Of a stretch of 64,000 bases of DNA, positions 32,583-43,628 are shown piece after piece. The notes beneath the pieces are model-generated. The model was not told the DNA's origin. It searched no databases and was given only the letters and a program-made list of their open reading frames with translations. Position 1 is the stretch's first letter; every line of letters begins with the position of its first letter. The stretch lies in contig PYSS01000122.1 of assembly GCA_003049465.1 (NCBI GenBank), positions 8,625 through 72,624 on the forward strand, written 5' to 3'. The DNA is from Magnaporthiopsis rhizophila. Its lineage: Eukaryota; Ascomycota; Sordariomycetes; Magnaporthales; Magnaporthaceae. Both the position numbers and the translations under genes were made by a program.

Positions 32583-34276
32583 TCAATGTTTGGTACCTTT
32601 TAGTTTGACGGGCTCCGGGGCGTCTCCTACCACCGTCACGTCCGAGTCTCGCCGCACGAGCAGGACGCCACTCGGCACGGCCGGGTCTGGACCTGCGCTG
32701 GTGGGACCTGCGGTGGCGAACGGGTCCGTGTTTCTGCGAGTCATTGTTCCCTCTTCTAATCCTGTACAGTCAATGCCATCGTGGGGGAGGCGGTGCTCTT
32801 GGCAGGCAGTTGTCGGGTCCTCTTTGCCACCGTCTGGCGGCGGCAGGCGTGCCGTCCAAGGTAGCGGGAGGTGGTTCGTCAAAGCGGTCTCCATTGCTGG
32901 CACCGCAGGGGAAAGGGGGTTGCGCAATAAGCCTCTCAACTGCCAGCTTCGAACGTACAATCCTAACACAGTGTTGTCTGAAAAAAAAAAAAAAAGTGAG
33001 TACATACCGCAGAGGAAGTACCCGAGTTTTATTATCGAGGGCAGCCATGACGCAACGGCCAGATATTGGCCTATCCCCCACTTGTTCTCGTCCTCAAAGT
33101 CGCTCCGGGCCATGTTCATGACGAACATGTAGAAGAAGATGCCAAAGGTGCCAAAGAAGGACTGCACGATCCTGAGCTTGGTGAACAGGCCCCCCCGCGC
33201 GAGGCGGCCCAGCCTCTCGGCCCGGCCCGGCCGCAGGCGCGTGGCCCAGCGCTGGACGGGCAGGAGGGTGGACGCGACCGAGATGGCAAAGTAGACGGCG
33301 CAGAGCGAGTCCATAAAGGCGCGGCCGTGCCACCACGCCTCGCTTGTGGGGTCGACGCACGTCTCGTCCCAGAACGTGGTCGGGTATAGCCAGTAGAGGC
33401 AGCGCAGGACGAAGACGGCGACGGCCAGGCCGCACATGGCGTAGAAGAAGACGGCCGTGTGCGGGCGGGACCGCGTCAGCTCGGCCCGGACGTGCCACAG
33501 CGACATGACGGACAGCGCGGCGAAGGTGCAGCTCGTCTGGGCGAACGTGACCTCGTAGCGCGTCGTGTGGTCGGCGCTCGCCTGGTACGACAGCGTGGCC
33601 ACGTGTAGCGACGTGCTGAAGACGAGGGCGCCGTCGAAGACGTCGTCGACGGTGGCGCGGAGCGCGTGGCAGAGCATGCTGGTCGAGCAGTCGTGGCGCC
33701 ACCCCTTCCCGATGCCGGCGCCGGCGGTATGCTTCCGGTGCGCGGCGCCGGGCGAGTGGACGAGCGAAAAGACCCAGAACAGCACGACGAGGAGCGCGAG
33801 CATCGTGTTGGCCACGTACATGCCTATGCCGGCGATGCTGATTGCGCACAGGCGGGTTAGTCGGGGGCATCGAGGACGCGCGCTCTTGTGTAGGAACCTT
33901 ACTCGGCCTCGCCGATGCCTGTGGTGCTAGAGCAGGCGTTTTGCATGCACGTCCTCGTGACACCACGCAGAAACGCCGTCGCGGCGTCCTGGTCCGTCTG
34001 CACGCTGCCGTGCCACCAATCGAGGAGCTCGCTCGTGGTTGCGCGGCCCAGGGGGTCGGGGAGCCGGTGGCCGAAGACGCTCAAGAAGGTCAGGAGGCCG
34101 ATGTCGGCCATGGCCGGGTTGTCGGCGCTGACCTCGTGCGCCGACAGCGGCGTCAGCATGCCGGCGACGTGCTGGCAGTTGAGCCCGTCGCCGTGGGCGG
34201 GCACCGTTATGAAGCTGATCTTGAAGCCGTCCAGGGGAGGGGGGCGGGGCTCGGTGGCGTTGTTCCTGGCCGCCAT
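32583..34276 (-). CDS. Fungal seven-membrane-segment protein of unknown function
   Basis: Two exons, 34276-33903 and 33837-32583, give 542 residues. The intron runs GTAAGG to AATCAG, and the join reads GIGEADIAGIGMYVANTM. An N-terminal outside-type region (about 1-125) with Cys pairs (TRTCMQNAC) is followed by seven hydrophobic stretches: MYVANTMLALLVVLFWVFSL; the GALVFSTSLHVATL region; the CTFAALSVMSLW region; FFYAMCGLAVAVFVL; LCAVYFAISVASTLL; FFGTFGIFFYMFVM; and the LPSIIKLGYFLCG region. A Pro/Thr-rich cytosolic-like tail follows. The NxD/xxAGIGVYV-type entry into TM1 is common in uncharacterised fungal membrane proteins. A GPCR-like role is only a guess. A T15 run at 32981-32995 (FFFF in frame) sits in a 30-nt GTATGT..CAG segment; removing it keeps the frame, so both products are possible. 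Confidence 0.75.
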
Positions 34277-35112
34277 CGTGGTTTTTTTGCCAGCCTCGGA
34301 AATCTGCCCCGGGCGGCTGGTCAGCCTTGCGAGACGCATCGCGTGTGTCGGGCAGATCCGTGGGTGAACCAGAGTCCTTAAAAACATGCTAGCTTTCATT
34401 TTGCCCGAACGTTCCGGGTTGCGTCCCTATGGGCACCTGCTCGCGGTCGGAGCATGGCTCCGGAGATGTTGTGCTCGCCATGTGGCCATGACAAGGTGCT
34501 TCGTTTACAGACAGGATCGAGGGTGATCTGGGGTAACTGGTGGGATGCGGTCTCGCTTGGCTAAATGAGATGCAGACTCCTTCTCGCTCGGGTTATATGG
34601 AGGTATCTATTCACCTGCGGGGGACTTCGGGATCTGGGGGCTGCATTAAGGAGCGCCGGCTGACTGGAATCGGCCCTTCAACTCGTTCTGTCCAATGCCC
34701 CGCGTCTTCCCAGATCCCGGACTGGAAGGAGGAAATATCGATCCTTCGACTGGGGTGTTGTGCCAGTTTCGGTCTTTCTTCCCGGCTATATGCAGTAGGC
34801 AGCTTATAATGTAGGACGAATGCCGTACATGAACCGAGTCCTTCCACGAGAAATGAAATCGGCAAATGTCTGCATGAGAGAAGGCAGCAATTCACGATCA
34901 CTTGAGCAAGGTGTATAACCCGTAGGTATCAGACCTAGGTGGTAGGTAAGGTAGGTATCGATTAATCGAGACGTGCCATTAACCCAAGTGCCCAACCCAC
35001 AACACCCATATCCGCAAATCATAGAGGTAACCCCAGTTGACGTCCCCTGGAATCTAAATGAGTCCATAGGTGGTGGTCCGTCCAGACTGCCATCATGCCA
35101 GCAGCAGCCGCG
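34277..35112. promoter_or_regulatory. Intergenic region, promoter of the membrane protein gene
   Basis: About 0.8 kb between the start of the minus-strand membrane protein and the 3' end of the RING-like gene. It contains short GGTAGGTAAGGTAGGT-type runs at 34940-34957, and nothing else is recognised. Confidence 0.35.
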
Positions 35113-36000
35113 CTACATCCCATCAGCCACATCCCTGTTGCCCCAACCAACCGAGCAGTCAGACACAGTCTCACCGCCACCCCGCATCCACGCCCAGCTG
35201 CTGATCCACTCCGAGGCGCGGCACCGATCGCACCGGTCCGGGACGCGGCCGCCCTCGTCGCGCGTGGCGGGGACGCGCAGGATGCCGCCGCAGCGGTCGA
35301 CGTAGACGCCCGAGACGTGGTGGCCGCAGCCGCCGGCGCGGCCATTGCTGGCGTAGCACACGTCCTCGCGGCAGGTCGGGCAGACGTACTCCTGCCCCAT
35401 ACCGTAGTTGCGCTTCAGCCACGCCGTCAGGCATTCGCGGCCGAACATGTGGCCGCAGAACAGGACCACCGTCCTCTCCAGCTCCAGCTCCGACTCCTCC
35501 CCCTGACTGCCGGCCTGGGGCTGCAGCTCTGCGATGTCAAGACCCCTGATGCGGCAGATCGGGCAGCGGGCGGTCGGAGACGGACCCGGCGAGGCACCGC
35601 TGGCTTGCAGGGCGAGGTGGTTGATGCGCCACTTCCGGAGGGTGGGGAAGAACACGATATCCTCGGCCTCTGGGGCCATGTGTCCGACTGGTCCGGTCGG
35701 GGACGGAGTTGACCGAGGGCCTGGCAGGTACAGCAGCAGCGGAGTTGACGGAGGAGTCGGTGGCGGACGGATCCCCGGAGGCCGCTGCGGCGGAGAAGGC
35801 GGGCTGAAGTCGGAATCGGGGGCGCCCCCGACTATAAACTCGTCCCACTCATCATATGCGTCGTGGGTGGTGGCGGTGCCGCTGGTGCTAGAGGTTCTCC
35901 GTTTCTTGCCGTCGTCGTGACCCGGCTCTTGGCCGCGAATGTCGTGGATACCTAATTCCTCACCACCGTCATTCAAGTAGCTGATGCTTGTGCGATTCAT
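35113..36000 (-). CDS. RING-like zinc finger protein
   Basis: A single exon of 295 residues. The N-terminal half is disordered (acidic, then Pro-rich PPSPPQRPPGIRPPPTPP). The RING-like core is C146-x2-C149, C182-G-H184-x5-C190 and C207-x2-C210, with ILE-like spacing around WLKRNYG. The position that normally supplies the fifth ligand in CGH-x2-[CH]-x2-C is Gly187, so only seven canonical ligands are seen. A second Cys/His group follows (C215, C225, H227, H228, C237, C257, C260), which could bind another zinc. Probable role: an E3 ligase or adaptor of unknown substrate. The missing ligand is also seen in some fungal RING variants, so loss of fold is not certain. The 36000 ATG is the first in frame. 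Confidence 0.78.
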   Translation of the reverse strand: MNRTSISYLNDGGEELGIHDIRGQEPGHDDGKKRRTSSTSGTATTHDAYDEWDEFIVGGAPDSDFSPPSPPQRPPGIRPPPTPPSTPLLLYLPGPRSTPSPTGPVGHMAPEAEDIVFFPTLRKWRINHLALQASGASPGPSPTARCPICRIRGLDIAELQPQAGSQGEESELELERTVVLFCGHMFGRECLTAWLKRNYGMGQEYVCPTCREDVCYASNGRAGGCGHHVSGVYVDRCGGILRVPATRDEGGRVPDRCDRCRASEWISSWAWMRGGGETVSDCSVGWGNRDVADGM

Positions 36001-36383
36001 TTTTTGTCCTGGAGAGGCTCTGCGGTGAGTGTGAGCCTATCCAGGAGGAATCGCCGTGTCTTGGAGGTCATCGTTCAGTTCGATCATGGTCGGGGCCTCA
36101 AGATTTATATACTTGAGCCAGCAATTATACAAACAATGGGGCATTGAGATGGCTGTGATGCAGAGTATCTCCTGGCTACATCCTGAAAGCCGCAAAAACC
36201 CTTGTGTAGTGTTCCAGTAGATCCAGTTCTTTCCTCGAGCAACAAAGGATACCTACATTATCGGCGAAGACTTATAGGCAAGCGAAGGAGCGACATGATG
36301 CATGATGGAGCCACATCAACAGTATCGCGAACAATGGCTTAAAAGGCAAAGGCCCTCCTTCAGTAGAAGTCGAAAGAACCGCA
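36001..36383. other. Short intergenic region
   Basis: About 380 bp between the start of the RING-like gene and the 3' end of the AAA ATPase gene, both on the minus strand. No feature is recognised. Confidence 0.35.
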
Positions 36384-38192
36384 TCACAATGAGGGAGCAT
36401 CAAGCTTGCCGGCGAGCCCATCGCTCTTGTCGTCCATGCCCTGACGCAAAATCTTGACCTGCTTCTTCATCTCTACCCACAGGACCAGTTTGTCCAGCTC
36501 GTCATCGTCGCTGGTGTCGGCCCAGGAGCCAATGCTGGAGGCGGCCTGCGAGCTCCCGGAGCTGAGGCGCTGCGGCGCGCTCACGCCGACCCAGCCGTCC
36601 TCGAGCAGGGCCTCCTCGTCGTTTTCGCGCTTCTCGCGGGCAATGGCCAGCAGAGAGGCCACAAAGGCCTCTTGCATGTAGGCGAAGCTGAACTTGTCCG
36701 TGATGTCGGCAATGGCGCCGCACAGCGAGTCTGGGAAGTCGACGTCCTTGTTGTCGGCGAGCTTGCGCTGCCAGAAATGGCAGTAAGCAACACGCTGCTC
36801 ACGGTCCGGATCGGGAAAGAAGTACTTTCTATCGAAGCGAGAAGGGCGTTTCTGTCGTGGCCAGACGACGTGTGGTCAGCAAACACGAGGGCTTTGGGCA
36901 GCACGGAAGGGCGGGTCAGCGAACAACCGGGGGCGTACCGAAATGCCGGGGTCGAGTCGGTCGAGGTGGTTTGTGCTGCCGACCATGAAGATGCCGTCAT
37001 TGGCCCTGAGTCCATCGACCTCATTCAGGAAGTAGCTCCTGGCATCGTCGCCGACGATGGTGTCGAGATCCTCGAAGACGAGGTAGCACGGCGCGTACCG
37101 CCGCGCCAGGCCGAAGATTGAGGCGAGGGCGGCTTCAGGACCACCAAACTAGACAGGACAATGCTAATTAGTTGTCTGGATAAAAAGGTATCATGCAAGA
37201 GTATGTTGAGAGCTCAAGTCGAAGACTCACAGACGCCAAAGTGCGGACATAGAGTGTCGGGATAGGCTCCTTCAAGTCATACAACATGCGCATCGTGGTT
37301 TTGATCGAGATGGTTTTCCCTGTTGCACGGATGGTTAGTCCAGCGTCCGAGCAGCCTAGACTCCGAGGGATCCCATACCATTTCCTGGAGGACCATAGCT
37401 GTAATACCTAGAGTCAGTCCCGGATTCTTTCGTCTTTCACCATCTAAATAAATGATCAAACAGCACTGACTAGATAATGCCTCGCTTCCAAGGGACCTTG
37501 AGGCTCGCATAGGTATCCCGGGAGCCGAAAAAGGACATGTGGTCGTCGACGATGGCCTTCTTCATGGCCGGGTCCAGGATGACGTTGTCCCACGAGGCCT
37601 TGCGGATGCTGTCGTACAGCTCGGCGCTCTTCTGCCAGAAGCCGCCGTCAAAGACCCAGACCTCGTCGTGCAGCTCGCTGGTCCAGGCGCCGGCCGCGAG
37701 CAGCAGGTCGTTGACCTGGGCGCGCTGGGCGGGTGAGCAGAGGACGTAGTAGTTGGTGACGGACGGGTACGAGCTGGTGCCGTCGCGGCCGTCGGCCAGG
37801 TAGACGATGAACTCGGCGTCGCGCCACTTGTAGAGGAACTTGCCGAACAGCAGCCGCTCGGCGATAGCGCCGCGCGCGCCGTCAAGGCGGCGGGCGGGCG
37901 GCAGGTAGACGTCCCAGGCCAGCGACGACGGCAGGGCGGCGGGCGGCTTGCCCCAGGGGTCGTCGCCCTTGTTGTTGTCGCTGTTGTCGTCGATGGTCGT
38001 CAGGGCGGCGTGGCCGGAGAGGGCAAAGGCGAACAGGGCGCAGCTAGACTCGGGGGTGATGACCATTTCCAGCTGCGGGTACTGCTCCTTCAGGGCCCGG
38101 GCGATGACGGCGTCGGTGTTCACGCGCTGGGCCGACGAGTGGTCGAAGTAGGCCTTGGTGGCGCCATTGCCGTGGTGGGCTGGGCCTGCCAT
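36384..38192 (-). CDS. AAA ATPase (BCS1/cell-division-cycle-like core), fungal
   Basis: Five exons, 38192-37471, 37398-37379, 37319-37231, 37148-36939 and 36851-36384, give 502 residues. All phases agree. An N-terminal domain (1 to about 235) has no known name. The AAA core begins at VPWKRGIIYYGPPGNGKT, with Walker A 243-250 built from three exons, one of only 20 nt. Walker B is YLVFEDLD at 299-306, sensor 1 is IFMVGSTNH, and the Arg-finger region is RPSRFDRKYFF (349-359). Then comes the small lid domain (FAYMQEAFVASL) and an acidic tail. No transmembrane segment is found at the N-terminus, unlike mitochondrial Bcs1, so location is open. It is likely a protein remodeller of a fungal-specific subfamily. 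The ATG at 38192 (context ACAACAATGGC) was chosen; the frame extends upstream only without ATG. Confidence 0.87.
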
Positions 38193-38927
38193 TGTTGTGG
38201 TGGGTGGGCGGTCTGGTCTGGTCAACTAACTTGGGCTGGTTGAGGCCAGAAAGACGACGGGGAGAGCACTGGAAAGAATGGTGACGGCTGCTACGGCTGA
38301 TCGACCTTCTCTTGCCCTCCATCTTGAGCAGTGGCCAGCGCACCGTGTTGGTGCGACGATGACGCGTGTATGGTGGTGGGTGGCCTGCGCCCCATCATGC
38401 CACGCCGCAGACAGGCAGCTTTGGCCCAAATGTCCATCATTGGCTTTGCCTGATTGGGCACCCTTGGCGATGGTTTGGGCGGCTGTCAATATTTGCCAGT
38501 TACATCGACAGGACGCTCACAGCTCAGGTTTGGCCAGCTCTCTTATGGTCTACACTCAGTCATGATCAAGCTCTGATTTCCAGGAAAAGGCCACATTGAG
38601 GTTATTCGGCTCACTTCTTCATGAGTTCACCTGCTGTGATCGTGCTCGCTGCAATAGTGGAACACAGCTAAGTGATAGCGCTACGACACCCCTGTTAGGC
38701 CCTAACCCAATTGACCACCTAGGCAGGGCGCTTCCCTGGAGCTTACCAGATTCAGTAACATTAAGCTGCACGCCGCTGCTCATCTCAAAGCGATGACTTC
38801 GTTTACATTGGCCCAGAACAAATTCTCCCGCTGCCGGTTGAATGCACCTCGTGCCCCAAGCTACCCCCTGAACAAGAATGGATGCCGTCTCCCGTCTATT
38901 AAAACACCAAACTCCCCGGCGTCAAAG
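38193..38927. promoter_or_regulatory. Intergenic region between AAA ATPase and amidase genes
   Basis: About 0.7 kb holding the promoter of the minus-strand AAA gene and the 3' end region of the amidase gene. No gene is seen. Confidence 0.4.
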
Positions 38928-41123
38928 TCAATAATCCACCCCTACAACATGTTCCATCAGCTTCAGCATCGCCGTCACCTTTTCCTCCTCAAGCCTCCGT
39001 CCTATCAGCACCAGTCCGACCAGTGCGTTTTCGTGGTTTTCTGGTCTCCCATCTGTAACGGGGAGTGAGTAGCCAGTAAATGGTTGTCATGTCAGTCTCA
39101 CATTCTTTTGTTCCTCTTTTCCTTGATTTACGAGCACGATGCAAGAGCCACAGCAGTGAGAGGGAAAACCAAAGAGTGGAAAACCGGGCACCCACAAAAC
39201 TTCATGACCTCGAGGTCCTTGTCCGAAATGGGCCGCCAGTCGGGCGGCACCACATCCTTGACCAGGTCGACCTTGGTGACGGGGAAGACGCCGGTGGTGA
39301 GGTCGAGCAGCGGGCTCAGCTGCCCGTAGTGCCAGGGCAGGCCGCGGTCGTGGCGGACCGCGGGGAAGGGCGTGCTGGGCATGATGAGCGCGTCCATGAC
39401 CCGGCCGTTGGCCCCCGGCCGCGCCGCCGTGCGCTCCCACCGGTCCGACCACTTGCGGTACAGCAGCGACCGCGCCTGCTGGTTCTGCCACGTCTCCGAC
39501 ACCGTCTGCGCCCGCACCACCTGCGTCGTCGTCGCCGGCACGGCCAGCCCTAGCCCTCCTACCCCTGACCCTGCCCCTGCCCCTGCCCCTAGCCCGCCGA
39601 ACCAGCCAGCGCCACCACCACCGCCGCCTTTTAGACCCGACGCCGCCGACGATGATGACGACAGCTCGCCGCCGCGCCGCGGGAACTCGTCGCCCCCGTT
39701 CCCCTCGGCCGTCCACGACATGCGCCCGATGATCTCGTCGGCCTCGCGCACCTCGTGCGCCGTGTGCTCGATGACGCCGTGGCCCGCCGCCAGCAGCCGC
39801 GCCCGCACCGTGTCGAGCGCCCGGCGCAGCGGCGGTGTGGGCGCGACCACGCCGTCGCCGTACGATAGCCCGAAGCACAGCCGCGGAGGCAGGTGCTCCA
39901 GGTCGACGCGCCACGGCAGGTGCAGGCACAGCGGGTCCAGGCGCCAGGGCTGCAGCGCCGCGAGCGTGGCCATGAAGAGGCGCACGTCGTCGGGCGTGCG
40001 GCACAGGGGTCCGACGCTGGGCCGCAGCACGTCGGTCTGGCCCGCGGCGTACGTGGTCGTCACGCGCCGGTGCGGCACCCGCCCGTGCGAGGGCCGCAGG
40101 CCGTAGAGCCCCGTGTACGAGCACGGGTGCCGGACCGAGCCGCCGATGTCGGTGCCCACGCCCAGGAAGCTGGCCCGGAACGTCACCAGCGCCGCCTCGC
40201 CGCCTGACGAGCCGCCCGGGCTGAGGGTCCGGTTTCTTGGGTTGAGGGTCCGGCCGAAGAGGTTGTTGACCGTTTCTGCATGTTGTGTTTGTCCAATAGT
40301 AAGCAGGGTGTTAGGTAGGCAGTTTTATCCATCTTTGCTCGCCTCCCGGATAAATGCAAAAAAAAAAAAAAAAAAAAAAAAAAATGGGACGGGACGGGAT
40401 GGAGTGTGGTGTGCAGCTCACCCCCGCTCGTGAGCGTCGTCGGGACGTTGGACTTGGCATAAAACACGGCACCGGCATCGCGTAGCAGGTGGACCACCGT
40501 CGAGTCCTCCGCCGCCGGCTTATCCGCGGACACGACGTAGCCTATTGTCGAGTCGACACCCTTGAGCCAAAACTGGTCTGACAGGCTAGCATGCAGCTGG
40601 GGTCAGCACGCGGGGGCCAACAGGGCAGCTAGGCAAAACGCAAAAAAAAAATAAGGTGCCCGGCCGCCTCGGGTAAAAGACTACCTAGGGACTAGGAACC
40701 AAGACCAAGTCCGTCCTCCTCTCACCTGATGGGCAGGCCATGCAGCAGCCCCACCGTCCTCCCGGTCTGCAGGAAGTAGGCGTCGAGCTCCTTGGCCCTG
40801 GCGACGGCGTCGTCGAACAGGACCTCGGTCAGGCAGTTGAGCAGCTGCTGGGCCACGGCGGCGCGCTTACAGACGGCCGTCGTGACCTGCAGCGCCGTCC
40901 ACTCGGCCCTCGCGATGCGGAAGACGACCTCGGACGCCGTGGCCTCGGTGATACGCAGCTCGTCGTCGGTGAAGAACCCCGAGTCGCGCGGGAACCCCTG
41001 CACCGACGACACGTCGGCCGGCGGCCGGATCGAGGCCGGGATGCGCCACTCGGCCGGGATCTTTGCGTTTCGCTGGTTCTGCTTGCGCGCCGCCACGGCC
41101 TGCCACGAGTCCGGTGGCATCAT
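38928..41123 (-). CDS. Amidase-signature family protein (acetamidase-like) with altered catalytic Lys
   Basis: Four exons, 41123-40726, 40585-40422, 40275-39196 and 39052-38928, give 588 residues with consistent phases. Amidase-signature enzymes hydrolyse amides with a Ser-cisSer-Lys triad. The Gly/Ser block SPGGSSGGEA supplies cis-Ser210, and GTDIGGS supplies nucleophile Ser234, with the normal 24-residue spacing. The motif GLPISLKD reads GLPISLSD, so the catalytic Lys position (75 residues before Ser210) is Ser135. A Gly/Ser/Ala-rich insertion (about residues 402-450) interrupts the C-terminal half before QTVSETWQNQQ. The last exon encodes NALVGLVLIGRRLEEEKV, the conserved amidase C-terminus. 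Intron 2 contains an A27 run. The protein is likely inactive or altered unless the Lys is supplied by an unseen splice form. The ATG at 41123 starts MMPPDSWQ. Confidence 0.86.
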
Positions 41124-41472
41124 TTGGCGGGCTTTTCTTTTGCGTGTGCTTTGTGACCTTTGTGGTGTGGCGGTGATCGCCCGTCGCCGTCCTCGCCTTT
41201 GCCTCACCGCCCGTGCTACCCCGGCAGCTTTCTTGGTCCGGTGCTGCAGTGCCTGGCTGGATAGGGTGGTGGTATGTTATGTCTGGATGCTGCCCTTAGG
41301 TGGCTGGTGGTAGCCAAATATCGGTTCGGCTGCGGAGTAAAGGCCGACCGACGTATCGTCGCTTCATTCCACCTTGGGCTGTCGGGTGTCGATCCTTTTC
41401 TGTTTTCACATAAAGATGTGTCGCAACCCCAACATCCAGGATTTCGTTTCACGGCTAGGACCAGGAATAATG

Positions 41473-41521
<49 letters not shown>

Positions 41522-42986
41522 NAAAAAAAAAAAAAAACATGAAACAATAAAATAAAAATCGGAGGCTGCTTCTTCTTCTCCTTTCCCCCTTGGGTCTTAT
41601 TTGGCAGTCGACCCTTCACATGGTTGCATCGAGCTATAAGCGAGGCTGGTCCACCCTCCAATTTCCATGTCGCTGCGCGCGGGCACTGGCTGGCACACTC
41701 ACGCACCCCAGACCATCAGCATTGATGCGGACTGATGGATGTTACAGTAGCTAAGCGTTCTGCCGTGTGATGGGGAAACTTGGCTGTCCAGCCCCTCCCG
41801 CGGGCGGACGGCACGCGGAGACAGAAGAACAAGGGGATGGGCCAGGCTCCCTTTTGATTTGCTTCCATCTCTCGCCAAGTTCGAATGTCATTTATTTTTT
41901 TCCTTTTCCTTTATTTTTTTCTTCCTCAGTGTGGTGCTTCTTGTCGTCCTTCATAACTGCTCGCCCAGCTTCCTCTTCAGGTCGGCAGCCCAGGATCACA
42001 AGGTAACGCGAGACAACCACAACATACATGCAAGTGCCCGTCAAGAAACACTTCAGCTGTGGGCACTTGGTTGGAGAAATGTCGCCAGCACTCCCTCGCA
42101 TGTCTACTACCCCAACGGTGCTTGTTTTCCGAACTGCCGATGGGTGGTGGGACTTTGGCCTATTCTCGACTTGGGATGAACCTCCATTTCCGCTCGTCCT
42201 TTTTCTCCTAGCGCTTCCCTCCTTTGGGAGTTCGGCTGCGTCTACCCCAGCCAGTCTGAAGAGAGCAAGCAAGGTGAAGGCCGTGCAGGTGTAAGGGCCG
42301 CTGAGGGGGTTGCATTGCAGGCTGGATCGGGGAAATCTGACGGCAGGCCCCTCCCTGCTTCCCCTCACTGCCTGCTGCCAGGCGTTGTCCTCGTGTTGTC
42401 GCTTCGTGCTCGCTTCCAGCTTTATTATCCTTAAACAGACCACCATCTATCCCCACACGCATGGGGATTATGGGCAGTCTGATGCGAGGCGCCAGCGTGA
42501 GATTGCGCTTTTATGGTTCTCTATAAATTTGCTCGTGGGTGTTGGTGGTGCTTGGCTCTGCTTCGGTTCTTTCTGATGCAATCAAAACCAGAGTCCCATG
42601 ATAGTTGGAATGGATCCATCTGCCACCCCGACTTCTGTTTGATCTCGGCAAGCTGGCCAACCCCAACCCAGATTCCAGCGTTGCCAGGAACATCCATGCA
42701 CTCAGCGTATTGAATTCCGCATTCACATGCCATGCTATCGCCATCTTTTGCGACTCCAAAGCTAGCCCGCAAAACCCACGCCAAATCCCGAATGCAGGGT
42801 GCTGATGGTGGCCGTTGTGGGCGTGTGAGGTGACGTCTTAGTGAGCGCATCACCGAATTCGCCTCTTCGGCTCGGGGCTGCGTCTCGGTGGCAAATACCT
42901 TGGGGTACTGTTGTAAAACAATAAATACCCATGGCTAGATGGCGTGTCTTTTCCGGACACAAATAAAATGATACCAGTTTCCAACC
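41124..42986. other. Intergenic region with poly(A)/poly(T) tract containing an N
   Basis: About 1.9 kb without a supported gene. At 41473-41537 a run of A is broken by a single N (41522), and the repeat length there is uncertain. The rest holds the amidase promoter (left) and the cupin promoter (right). Confidence 0.5.
41473..41537. repeat. Poly(A) tract with ambiguous base
   Basis: Sixty-five positions are A except one N at 41522. Such long homopolymers are prone to sequencing and assembly error, so the true length may differ. Confidence 0.9.
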
Positions 42987-43103
42987 ATGTATATCTGCAT
43001 CCCTCGGTGGTGCCTACGGCCCTTGAACAACCTTTTCAGAAAACAAGCCAAGATCTCCTCGCAAACAGGCCTCAGCAGATACAGTTTTTCCTCCACCGCC
43101 AAG

Positions 43104-43628
43104 ATGGCATCGTCATCAACCACAACGCCATCATCACCCTTCGCCACGCCGTCGACGGACCCGCCGGCCCACGAGATGAAATACTACCCCAAAATGACCA
43201 CGTCCCTACCCTCCAAGTCTGTCCAGTTCCGGCGCGTGCTGCACACGGGCCTGTACAGCCAGGTCGTGCTCATGAACATCCCCGTCGGCGGCGACATCGG
43301 CGAAGAGGTCCACACCGTCGACCAGATCCTGACCTTCACCGCCGGCATGGGCCTGGCCCAGGTCGGCGGCCGCGAGCAGACGGTGCAGGCGGGCGACATG
43401 GTCATCGTACCCGCCGGCACGCGCCACCAGTTCCTGAACAAGGGGTCCGTCCCTCTGGTCCTGTACACCGTCTATAGCCCGGCCGAGCACGCCGCCACGA
43501 CGGTGCACGAGACCAAGGAGGAGGGCGACGCCGCCGAGGCGGAGGGCAGGGACGAGCCGCCCGACTGGAGCCAGAGGACCAAGGCTGAGAATGTGAAGTT
43601 GGGGCTGGTGCCTGAAGAGGAGTCGTGA
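43104..43628 (+). CDS. Cupin-2 domain protein
   Basis: A small single-domain cupin of 174 residues from the ATG at 43104. Motif 1 is GGDIGEEVHTVDQ and motif 2 is GDMVIVPAGTRHQFLN, carrying the metal-binding His positions; the last His of motif 1 is replaced by Asp-Gln, common in this subgroup. The C-terminus is acidic. An in-frame ATG at 42987 would add 39 residues rich in Arg, Lys and Ser with no acidic residue (MYICIPRWCLRPLNNLFRKQ...), which looks like a mitochondrial presequence. The shorter start has a good context (AAGATGGCA). Either or both may be used. The substrate is unknown. It is convergent with the GST gene (262 bp apart). Confidence 0.85.
   Translation: MASSSTTTPSSPFATPSTDPPAHEMKYYPKMTTSLPSKSVQFRRVLHTGLYSQVVLMNIPVGGDIGEEVHTVDQILTFTAGMGLAQVGGREQTVQAGDMVIVPAGTRHQFLNKGSVPLVLYTVYSPAEHAATTVHETKEEGDAAEAEGRDEPPDWSQRTKAENVKLGLVPEEES

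Noticed and set aside
33094..33966. 290-codon Arg-rich minus frame
   Set aside because: Shadow frame of the membrane protein; it crosses the real intron without sense.
39087..40124. 345-codon minus frame parallel to the amidase
   Set aside because: Arg/Gly-rich shadow of the amidase frame, which holds the Gly/Ser signature.
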